From positions 1 to 17,634 of the forward strand of contig CAYZXT010000049.1 in the NCBI GenBank assembly GCA_964482515.1: a stretch of DNA of 17,634 nt, in the 5' to 3' direction. The notes under the pieces were generated by a model, which saw only the letters and a list, made by a program, of their open reading frames with translations, was not told the DNA's origin and searched no databases. Positions 6,922 through 12,867 of this stretch are shown here, in pieces (the first letter of the stretch is position 1; each line of letters begins with the position of its first letter). The DNA is from CAYZXT01 sp964482515. GTDB lineage: Bacteria; Elusimicrobiota; Elusimicrobia; FEN-1173. The position numbers and the translations under genes are program-made.

Positions 6922-7272
6922 ATGCGTCTGATCCGGTCTCAAATCGCGCTGGAAAAGAAAACCGTCGCCGCCATGACGCGGATCTACTGCAAAGTGGAGC
7001 ACGGCGCCGCGTCCGACCTCTGCGCGGATTGCCGATCCCTGCTTGATTACGCCCATCTCCGGTTGACCAAATGCCCCTACGGGGACGACAAGCCCACCTG
7101 CGTCAAATGCCCGATCCATTGCTACAAACCCGACATGAAGGAAAAGATCAAAATCGTGATGCGCCGGGCCGGGCCGCGTATGCTGTTTCGCCATCCCTGG
7201 CTTACCGTTCTTCATTTCTGGAAGGAATATGTGAATCCGAATCCTTCCGCGCCGCCCAGGCGGCTTTCTTAG
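6922..7272 (+). CDS. ygbA: Nitrous oxide-stimulated promoter family protein (YgbA-like)
   Basis: A 116-residue cytoplasmic protein matching the YgbA family: EKKTVAAMTRIYC, LCADCRSLLDYAHLRL, KCPYGDDKPTCVKCPIHCYKP and IKIVMRRAGPRML in the usual order. Eight Cys are seen, most in CxxC or similar spacing, which suggests metal or cluster binding. In enterobacteria ygbA is controlled by the NO sensor NsrR and helps recovery from nitrosative stress; the biochemical activity is not settled. It is the last gene of the block. The start is the ATG four bases after the preceding stop. That small gap and the shared theme argue for co-transcription. A possible promoter for gap begins right after its stop codon. 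The symbol is given by family resemblance. Confidence 0.9.
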   Translation: MRLIRSQIALEKKTVAAMTRIYCKVEHGAASDLCADCRSLLDYAHLRLTKCPYGDDKPTCVKCPIHCYKPDMKEKIKIVMRRAGPRMLFRHPWLTVLHFWKEYVNPNPSAPPRRLS

Positions 7273-7280
7273 CCCGTTTA

Positions 7281-7309
7281 TTGACGGGTTTCCCCGAAAA
7301 AGCTAAGAT
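7281..7309 (+). promoter_or_regulatory. Sigma-70-type promoter for gap
   Basis: TTGACG (7281-7286) and TAAGAT (7304-7309) are separated by exactly 17 bases. Transcription would start near 7316, leaving a leader of about 35 bases with the ribosome site GAGGAGG (7336-7342) in front of the gap ATG. The -35 box overlaps a small inverted repeat (CCCGT at 7273-7277 and ACGGG at 7284-7288). Confidence 0.65.
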
Positions 7310-7350
7310 TTCCTTTCAAATTTGTAAATTCGTTTGAGGAGGCAGTCATC

Positions 7351-8412
7351 ATGGCAGTGCGCATTGCGATCAATGGTTTTGGACGTATTGGCCGGTTGGT
7401 TTTCCGCGCCCTCGTGGAACAAGGATTGTTGGGGAAACAGTTGGAAGTGGTGGCCGTCGGTGATATCGTTCCCGCGGACAACCTCGCTTACCTTTTGAAG
7501 TATGACACCGCCCAGGGCCGCTTCAACGGCACCGTGTCTTCCAAGAAATCATCCGCGGACAAAGCCGAAGACGATGTGTTGGTCGTCAACGGCCACGACA
7601 TCCAGGTCGTCAGCGCGAAGGACCCTTCGGGCCTGCCCTGGAAGCAGATGGGCGTGGAGCTCGTGATCGAGTCCACCGGTCTCTTCACGGACGCCGAGAA
7701 AGCCAAAGGCCACATCGCGGCCGGCGCAAAAAAAGTCATCATCTCCGCTCCGGCGAAGAACGAAGACATCACCGTCGTGATGGGCGTCAACCACGAGAAG
7801 ATCGACGTCTCCAAGCACAACATCATTTCCAACGCCTCCTGCACCACGAACTGCCTGGTCCCCCTGGTTCACGTCCTCCTGAAAGAGGGCATCGGCATCG
7901 AGGAAGGCCTCATGACCACCGTGCATTCCTATACTGCCACCCAGAAAACCGTGGACGGTCCTTCCAAGAAAGACTGGAAGGGCGGGCGCACCGCGGCTCA
8001 GAACATCATCCCGTCGAGCACCGGCGCGGCCAAAGCCGCGGCCCTGGTGATCCCGGAAGTGAAGGGCAAGCTCACCGGCATGTCGTTCCGCGTGCCGACC
8101 CAGACGGTTTCGGTCGTCGACCTGACCTTCCGCTCCACCCGCGACACCAGCTACGCCGAAATCTCGGCGCTGATGAAGAAGGCCAGCGAGACCTATCTCA
8201 AGGGCATCTTGGAATACACGGAAGACGAAGTGGTCAGCTCCGACTTCATCCACTCCAAAGCCTCTTCCGTCTATGACAAGGGCTCGGGCATCGAGCTGAA
8301 CAAGCGCTTCTTCAAGCTCGTGAGCTGGTACGACAACGAGTGGGGCTATTCGAACCGCGTGGTGGACCTGGTCCAATACGTGGTGAAAAAGTCCGTCCCG
8401 GCGGCCGTATAA
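7351..8412 (+). CDS. gap: Glyceraldehyde-3-phosphate dehydrogenase, type I
   Basis: Converts glyceraldehyde 3-phosphate, phosphate and NAD to 1,3-bisphosphoglycerate in glycolysis or gluconeogenesis (cytoplasm, tetramer). It has 353 residues, slightly longer than the usual ~335. Visible features are the dinucleotide-binding NGFGRIGR at 8-15, D38 ending the second strand (consistent with NAD preference), the catalytic C164 in SNASCTTNCLVP, its partner H192 in VHSYT, the phosphate-site stretch DWKGGRTAAQNIIPSSTGAAKA (split here by 2 residues' worth of context), and the C-terminal SWYDNEWGYSNRVVDL. The ribosome site GAGGAGG lies 9 bases before the ATG. The gene stands alone between its own promoter and terminator, which suits a highly expressed housekeeping gene. 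Identity is certain. Confidence 0.98.
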   Translation: MAVRIAINGFGRIGRLVFRALVEQGLLGKQLEVVAVGDIVPADNLAYLLKYDTAQGRFNGTVSSKKSSADKAEDDVLVVNGHDIQVVSAKDPSGLPWKQMGVELVIESTGLFTDAEKAKGHIAAGAKKVIISAPAKNEDITVVMGVNHEKIDVSKHNIISNASCTTNCLVPLVHVLLKEGIGIEEGLMTTVHSYTATQKTVDGPSKKDWKGGRTAAQNIIPSSTGAAKAAALVIPEVKGKLTGMSFRVPTQTVSVVDLTFRSTRDTSYAEISALMKKASETYLKGILEYTEDEVVSSDFIHSKASSVYDKGSGIELNKRFFKLVSWYDNEWGYSNRVVDLVQYVVKKSVPAAV

Positions 8413-8445
8413 GCTGAAGCTGCGCGAATAAGTTTCTTAACAGAA

Positions 8446-8479
8446 GGCCTGTCCCGAATCCGGGGCAGGCCTTTTTTTT
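8446..8479 (+). terminator. Intrinsic terminator after gap
   Basis: A 10-base-pair GC-rich hairpin (left arm 8446-8455, right arm 8462-8471, one G-U pair, six-base loop) is followed directly by eight T (8472-8479). It lies 33 bases after the gap stop codon. Confidence 0.95.
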
Positions 8480-8725
8480 GTGCATCTTCGCCTTCGCGTT
8501 GTTTGCGAGGATAAAGAAAGTTTAATCTGCCGAATGTGCTTAAACTCACCTGGAAAAACACCCATCCCGAGCCCATCCTAAAGCAAATGTCCAGGTCGAT
8601 CATATGCCCATAATAATAGTGGAAGTAACCATTGAAAACGGGCCGGACCTCCCCTATACTCCAAAGGTCAAGAGTTGATGGTTACCGAGACGAAAAAAGA
8701 TTCGCTTTCGATGGGAAAGGATCCG
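8480..8725. other. Intergenic region between the gap terminator and the cyclase gene
   Basis: Counted from the gap stop (8412) to my cyclase start (8726) this is a stretch of over 300 bases without a convincing gene. It holds the gap terminator, an inverted repeat of two 7-base arms (AGTTTAA at 8519-8525, TTAAACT at 8540-8546), a weak promoter-like pair (TTGTTT 8499-8504, TTTAAT 8521-8526), and a good promoter at 8632-8660. Base composition is visibly more AT-rich than the genes. No RNA gene is recognised. Confidence 0.6.
8632..8660 (+). promoter_or_regulatory. Sigma-70-type promoter for the nucleotide cyclase gene
   Basis: TTGAAA (8632-8637) and TATACT (8655-8660) with a 17-base spacer. The expected transcription start is near 8667. 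That is only ~11 bases before the first ATG of the frame (8678), and its weak ribosome site AAAGG (8663-8667) would not be transcribed. This favours the later ATG at 8726. Confidence 0.6.
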
Positions 8726-10633
8726 ATGGGACCTTCCGATTTTCGGGCGCGACTGAGCGGGTTGCGTTTTCAAACTGTGTTGCTGGTGGCCGGGTCCGCC
8801 CTTTTGGGGCTGGCGCCGGCTCTTTGGATTTATAACGGGGCCCTGGAGCGTCTCGCCCTCGCGCGCGCCGGGTCGGGCCTGGACACGGCCCGTCCGGTGG
8901 CGAAGAAATGGCTGGCTCTCCGCGGCGACCGCCTGATGGAAGAGGCGCGGCACGACGCGGAGTCCGCCGAGCTGAAACAGGGATTGCAGCGGCAGGACCG
9001 GAACGTGCTGCGGTCTTTTCTGAGAAACCGTCCGGACGAGTTCAGCGCGGACCGGATTTTGATTCTGGACGAAGGCGGCCGCGCGTTGATCGACACCGAG
9101 CGCCTTTATCCGCCCTACGCCGATCTCCCCAAGGAAGCGCCCTTCTGGTCTGTCCTCAACGGGGAAGAATCCCACGGCACCTGGAACGACGGCGGGCGGC
9201 TCTACCAATGGGCCGCGTCGCCCGTGCTGATTGAACCGGAAATCCTGGGCGTCATCATGGAAGCCCGCCTCCTCGGCGCGCCGACGCTGGAGGAACTGAA
9301 GAAATACGTCGGGACCGATCTTTCCCTGCTTTCCCATTCCGGGTTGGCCTCCTCGACGTTGGACAGCGCGTTCTGGCCCGATTTAAAACAGCGCCGCGCC
9401 GGCTTGGATAAAGAGGAGTTGCAACTGACGACTTTGGCCGGAATGAATTTTCTGGAGTCCCGGACATCCCTGGGACAGGACGCCCAATTAGTCCTGCATC
9501 AGTCCGTGGAACGGGAATCCGCTTTTTGGCGGAAGGTGAAGAATGGAATGCTTCTGTGGTCGCTGGGCGTTTTGGCTTTGACCATCGGCGCGGGGATCTT
9601 CTTCGCGCGCTCCCTGGCCAAGCCGCTCGAAACGCTTATCCGTGAGATGGACTATGTCCGGCAGGGCCGTCACGGACGACGGCTTTCTCTCAACCGTCGC
9701 GATGAGCTGGGGAGTTTGGCGGAGGCTTTCAACAAGATGATCCAGCACCTGCGTCCCTCTCCGGGGACCTGGGGCGCGTTCCATTCCCCGTCGATCAAGC
9801 CTTCGGGCGATAAGCCGTCGGCGGCGATGCTGGGTTCTTCGGCGGCGGAAGTCCGCACGGTGACATTGATGTTTTCCGACATCCGGGAGTTCACGGGCCT
9901 GGTGGACGCGCTGGATCCCGGGCAGCTGGTCTCGCTGATCAACGAGCACCTCACGCGCCTCTATCACGCGGTGGGGAACAACCACGGGACCATGGACCGG
10001 AGCGTGGGCGATGCAATGCTGGCGGTCTTCGGCGCGCCGGTCCCCCGTTCCGACGATACCGACAACGCCTTGCAGTGCGCCCAGGACATCATCACCTCTT
10101 TGAAGGAGTTTAATTATCGCCGGGCGTGGGAGGGAAAACCCGAGTTGCGCATCAACCTGGGCCTGAACACCGGCCCGGTCATCGCCGGCGCTTTCGGGCC
10201 CGAGGGCGAACGGCGCTATTCGGTGATGGGCGACGCGGTCAACCTGGCGGTGCGCTTGGAGGGCCTGGCCCGCATGTACAACGTGAATTGTTTGGTCAGC
10301 GAGTTCACCCAGGCGGCCAGCCGGAAAGAGTTTCAGTTCCGCGAATTGGACCGGATCCGCGTGAAGGGGCTGCCCAACGCGCTCCGGGTCCTGGAATTGT
10401 GGGATCCGTGGCAGTCTCCCACGGTGGCTTCGGAGGCCTTCCAGATTTTTCAGACCGCGCGGCGATTTTATTTGCTGAGGGACTGGTCCCGGGCGGAAAA
10501 CTTGTTCCGCCAGGTCCAGTTGCTCCTGCCCGGCGACGGCCCCAGCCAGCTCTACCTGGCGCGGGTTCAGCAACTCAAATTGAATCCGCCCAAAGAGAAC
10601 TGGGACGGCGTCTACACGATCGTGACCAAATGA
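8726..10633 (+). CDS. Membrane class III adenylate/guanylate cyclase with HAMP domain
   Basis: A 635-residue protein from this start. A first membrane helix (about 16-36) is followed by an extracytoplasmic sensor region of ~235 residues (cache-like by position, not proven), a second helix (~273-295), a HAMP linker (~291-343) and a class III cyclase domain (~378-558). A helical C-terminal tail follows, with one TPR-like unit. Cyclase residues seen: metal-binding D385 (FSDIREFT) and D429 (VGDAMLAVFG), D503, and the transition-state pair N506 and R510 (GDAVNLAVRLE). The site that usually holds the base-reading Lys is Arg (R425 in MDRSVGD), so substrate choice is unsure. I chose ATG 8726 because GGAAAGG lies 5 bases upstream and the likely promoter leaves almost no leader for ATG 8678. 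The frame is open back to 8675, and 8678 or 8711 remain possible. The next gene encodes an MBL-fold hydrolase. Confidence 0.9.
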   Translation: MGPSDFRARLSGLRFQTVLLVAGSALLGLAPALWIYNGALERLALARAGSGLDTARPVAKKWLALRGDRLMEEARHDAESAELKQGLQRQDRNVLRSFLRNRPDEFSADRILILDEGGRALIDTERLYPPYADLPKEAPFWSVLNGEESHGTWNDGGRLYQWAASPVLIEPEILGVIMEARLLGAPTLEELKKYVGTDLSLLSHSGLASSTLDSAFWPDLKQRRAGLDKEELQLTTLAGMNFLESRTSLGQDAQLVLHQSVERESAFWRKVKNGMLLWSLGVLALTIGAGIFFARSLAKPLETLIREMDYVRQGRHGRRLSLNRRDELGSLAEAFNKMIQHLRPSPGTWGAFHSPSIKPSGDKPSAAMLGSSAAEVRTVTLMFSDIREFTGLVDALDPGQLVSLINEHLTRLYHAVGNNHGTMDRSVGDAMLAVFGAPVPRSDDTDNALQCAQDIITSLKEFNYRRAWEGKPELRINLGLNTGPVIAGAFGPEGERRYSVMGDAVNLAVRLEGLARMYNVNCLVSEFTQAASRKEFQFRELDRIRVKGLPNALRVLELWDPWQSPTVASEAFQIFQTARRFYLLRDWSRAENLFRQVQLLLPGDGPSQLYLARVQQLKLNPPKENWDGVYTIVTK

Positions 10634-10653
10634 GCGCTATTTTTCGATTCGTA

Positions 10654-10682
10654 TTGACGAAGTTGGGTGTTTGTTCAATAAT
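10654..10682 (+). promoter_or_regulatory. Sigma-70-type promoter for the MBL-fold gene
   Basis: TTGACG (10654-10659) and AATAAT (10677-10682) are spaced by 17 bases. The predicted start near 10689 gives a ~35-base leader including AAAGG (10710-10714) before the ATG at 10724. No terminator is seen after the cyclase gene, so read-through from it is also possible. Confidence 0.55.
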
Positions 10683-10723
10683 TGATTCGCGGTTGTTGGA
10701 TGTGGTTCGAAAGGTCAAACACG

Positions 10724-11629
10724 ATGAAAATTAAGTTCTGGGGGACCCGTGGCTCCATCGCCACGCCGGGCATGGACACCGTCAAATACGGCGGCAACAC
10801 GTCCTGCGTGGAAGTTTCCGACGGGAAGACCCTGGTCATTTTCGACGCCGGCACCGGCATACGTCCTCTCGGGATGGACTTGCAGAAGCGGTTCCCCAAG
10901 GGAACGCCCATCCGCGGCCATATCTTCATCTCCCACTTCCACCTGGACCACATCCAGGGATTCCCTTTTTTCACCCCGGTCTACGTGTCGGGAAACGCCT
11001 TCACGATTTACGGCTGCGAGGGCGCGGGCAAGAAGTTGGAAAACATTTTCGTGGGCCAAATGGCGCCGGAATATTTTCCGGTCACGCTGAAGGAGATGCC
11101 CGCGGAGATGAAGTTCGTCCAGCTCACCACGCGTCCCGTCCAGGTGAACGGCTGGACCGTTTATCCGACCTACGTGAACCATCCCGGCCTGGCGTTGGGT
11201 TACCGGCTGGAAGCCGGTCCGAAAAAAGTGGCCTACGTCACGGACAACGAGCCGTTCCGTTACCTTTTACGTCACCAAGGGAGTTTGAATCCCATCTACG
11301 ACGACTTGGACTCCGGCAGGGTGGAGTTGGAGCGGGAGGACAAGAACCTCGTGGAGTTCATCAAAGGGGTGGATGTCCTTGTCCACGACGCGCAGTACAC
11401 GATCGAGGAATACAAAGCCAAGTTAAGCTGGGGCCACAGCTTCTATGAATTCGCCATGGAGATCGCCATGCAGGCCCAGGTGAAGCAATTGGTCCTGTTC
11501 CACCACGACCCGATGCGCCACGACAAAGAACTGGACGAGATCGTCAAACGCTGCCAGGATTTCGTGGTGAAGCGGAAGAGTCCCCTTAAAGTCATGGCCG
11601 CCTACGAAGGCCTGGCGCTGGATATATAA
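10724..11629 (+). CDS. Metallo-beta-lactamase-fold hydrolase
   Basis: A 301-residue cytoplasmic protein with the metallo-beta-lactamase fold. It opens with KFWGTRGSIATP and YGGNTSCVEV, a pattern of a stand-alone MBL group distantly like RNase Z and PhnP. Metal ligands visible: SHFHLDHIQG (H71, H73, D75, H76), H153 in VNHPG, D174 in YVTDNEP, and H238, H260 or H261 further on; HDAQYT also contains D222. Two metal ions (probably Zn) are expected. The chemistry is phosphodiester or ester hydrolysis, substrate unknown. Start: ATG 10724 has AAAGG nine bases upstream; the frame is open back to ATG 10682, but that ATG overlaps the promoter. Position right after a cyclase gene allows a cyclic-nucleotide phosphodiesterase role, but no sequence feature proves it. 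Confidence 0.88.
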   Translation: MKIKFWGTRGSIATPGMDTVKYGGNTSCVEVSDGKTLVIFDAGTGIRPLGMDLQKRFPKGTPIRGHIFISHFHLDHIQGFPFFTPVYVSGNAFTIYGCEGAGKKLENIFVGQMAPEYFPVTLKEMPAEMKFVQLTTRPVQVNGWTVYPTYVNHPGLALGYRLEAGPKKVAYVTDNEPFRYLLRHQGSLNPIYDDLDSGRVELEREDKNLVEFIKGVDVLVHDAQYTIEEYKAKLSWGHSFYEFAMEIAMQAQVKQLVLFHHDPMRHDKELDEIVKRCQDFVVKRKSPLKVMAAYEGLALDI

Positions 11630-11674
11630 CCGCCGTATTTTTTGTTCCCGCCGCTGTCTAAATCCAAAAAATTT

Positions 11675-11682
11675 GCTATAGT
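11675..11682 (+). promoter_or_regulatory. Extended -10 promoter upstream of rplM
   Basis: TTTG-C-TATAGT: the TATAGT box (11677-11682) carries the extended -10 TG one base upstream. A -35 box is poor (CTGTCT at 11654-11659, 17-base spacer). Nearly the same string (ATTTGTTATAATC) precedes gltB. The predicted start is near 11689, upstream of the hairpin at 11699-11732. Confidence 0.5.
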
Positions 11683-11698
11683 TGTCCCAGTCGACAAG

Positions 11699-11741
11699 AC
11701 GCGCCCTCCAGGCACCATCGGCGGAGGGGCGTGTTTTTTTT
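11699..11741 (+). terminator. Intrinsic terminator or attenuator between the MBL gene and rplM
   Basis: The left arm (11699-11709, one bulged G) pairs with the right arm (11723-11732) over 10 GC-rich pairs around a 13-base loop, then eight T at 11734-11741. It is 70 bases after the MBL gene stop but only ~10 bases after the start predicted from the extended -10 promoter. It could therefore end the MBL transcript, attenuate rplM-rpsI, or both. Confidence 0.8.
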
Positions 11742-11762
11742 ACCCATCCGGGCAGTTATTGT

Positions 11763-11789
11763 TTGACGCCGGAAATAATTTATTATAGA
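11763..11789 (+). promoter_or_regulatory. Possible second promoter close to rplM
   Basis: TTGACG (11763-11768) and TATAGA (11784-11789) with a short 15-base spacer. The start would fall within a few bases of the rplM ATG at 11800, giving a nearly leaderless message. The non-ideal spacer keeps confidence low. Confidence 0.35.
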
Positions 11790-11799
11790 GTTCACCCTC

Positions 11800-12300
11800 A
11801 TGACTTTAACGCAAACCCCTCATTTGAAGGTCAAAGAGATCCAGCGCACCTGGTTCCTCATCAACGCGGACGGCGTCGTCTTGGGTCGTTTGGCCACGAT
11901 GGCGGCGAACCTCCTGCGCGGCAAAGGCAAATCCACCTATTCCGCCCACATGGACGGCGGCGACGGCGTGGTCGTCATCAACGCCGAGAAGGTCCGCTTG
12001 ACCGGGAATAAGCTGGTGCAGAAGATTGATTTCCGCGCGTCCCGTTATCCCGGCGGCCAAACCTATACGAGCTATGGCAAGATGATCCAGGAAAAACCCG
12101 AGCGCGTCGTTGAGCTGGCCGTTTCCGGCATGTTGCCGAAGAACCGCCTCCGCTCCCGTTTCATGCGCCGCCTGAAGGTTTTCCGCGGAGCGGAAGGGGC
12201 CATATCCTATAAAGGCGCCCACGTGATTGACTTTTCCAATTCCAAAACTAAATCCGGCGGTCCCTACGTGATTCAATCGGCCGCCGGCACGAAAGCGTGA
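11800..12300 (+). CDS. rplM: 50S ribosomal protein L13
   Basis: A 166-residue large-subunit ribosomal protein, longer than the usual ~142-150. Conserved L13 features are WFLINADGVVLGRLATMAA, LRGKGKSTYSAHMDGGD, VVVINAEKVRLTGNK, and GMLPKNRLRSRFMRRLKVFRG (the last spanning two conserved blocks). The extra length is an ordinary-looking C-terminal tail of ~20 residues (SNSKTKSGGPYVI and on). The ATG at 11800 is the only reasonable start because an in-frame TAA lies at 11776-11778. No Shine-Dalgarno sequence is visible; the leader just upstream is AT-rich. It is followed by rpsI after 7 bases, the classic L13-S9 operon. Control may involve the hairpin at 11699-11741. Confidence 0.98.
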   Translation: MTLTQTPHLKVKEIQRTWFLINADGVVLGRLATMAANLLRGKGKSTYSAHMDGGDGVVVINAEKVRLTGNKLVQKIDFRASRYPGGQTYTSYGKMIQEKPERVVELAVSGMLPKNRLRSRFMRRLKVFRGAEGAISYKGAHVIDFSNSKTKSGGPYVIQSAAGTKA

Positions 12301-12307
12301 TATTTCT

Positions 12308-12733
12308 ATGACCAACGCAGGATCCACACCCACTCGTCAAAACCCCATTTGGGCCACCGGCCGGCGCAAGACCGCATCTGTCCGCGTTCGCCTGGTTCCC
12401 GGCGAAGGCCGCGTGATCGTCAACTCCAAGACCATCGATGATTTTTTCGGCGGCAACCACCGGCAGAAGGCCTCGGCCATGGCGCCGTTCAAGGTCGCGA
12501 CCAGCATCAACGCGGCGAGCTACGACGTTTTCATCAGCACCCAGGGCGGCGGAGTCACCGGCCAGGCGGAAGCGATTCGCTTGGGTCTTGCCCGCGCCTT
12601 CGTGGAGATGGACCCGAAGCTCCGGTCCCCGATGCGCAAGGAAGGGTTCATGACCCGCGACGACCGCATGGTCGAGCGCAAAAAGTACGGCCAGCCCAAA
12701 GCGCGCCGTCGCTATCAGCATTCCAAGCGATAA
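12308..12733 (+). CDS. rpsI: 30S ribosomal protein S9
   Basis: A 141-residue small-subunit ribosomal protein. Conserved S9 features: ATGRRKTASVRVRL near the N terminus, GEGRVIVNSK, GGGVTGQAEAIRLGLARA, and the C-terminal KKYGQPKARRRYQHSKR, whose final Lys-Arg reaches the ribosomal P site in known structures. The start is the ATG 7 bases after the rplM stop; no Shine-Dalgarno sequence is visible in that gap, so translation is probably coupled to rplM. A strong terminator starts 17 bases after the stop. Confidence 0.98.
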   Translation: MTNAGSTPTRQNPIWATGRRKTASVRVRLVPGEGRVIVNSKTIDDFFGGNHRQKASAMAPFKVATSINAASYDVFISTQGGGVTGQAEAIRLGLARAFVEMDPKLRSPMRKEGFMTRDDRMVERKKYGQPKARRRYQHSKR

Positions 12734-12750
12734 TCGAACAGGTTTCAATG

Positions 12751-12789
12751 AAAGCCGTGGGACGAGAAATCGACCCACGGCTTTTTCGT
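12751..12789 (+). terminator. Intrinsic terminator of the rplM-rpsI operon
   Basis: An 11-base-pair stem (12751-12761 with 12774-12784) is extended inward, after one A-A mismatch, by CGA/TCG closing a GAAA tetraloop (12766-12769). A T-rich run follows (TTTTT ending at 12786, then CGTTT). Confidence 0.95.
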
Positions 12790-12798
12790 TTGCACGGA

Positions 12799-12820
12799 GG
12801 TCGGACCTGCTGGACCGACC
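12799..12820 (+). repeat. Palindromic hairpin in the leader of the TPR gene
   Basis: GGTCGGACC (12799-12807) and GGACCGACC (12812-12820) flank a TGCT loop, with a single A-A mismatch. No T run follows, so it is not a terminator. A second weak pairing (AGTTG 12841-12845 with CAACT 12856-12860) lies between it and the next ATG. It may be a leader structure or a dispersed palindrome. Confidence 0.6.
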
Positions 12821-12867
12821 GGGTACAAACATCCCTGCGTAGTTGGCGGGGACAGCAACTGTAAAAC

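Noticed and set aside
7273..7288. CCCGT/ACGGG inverted repeat after ygbA as a terminator
   Set aside because: Only five base pairs and no T run; it overlaps the -35 box of the gap promoter.
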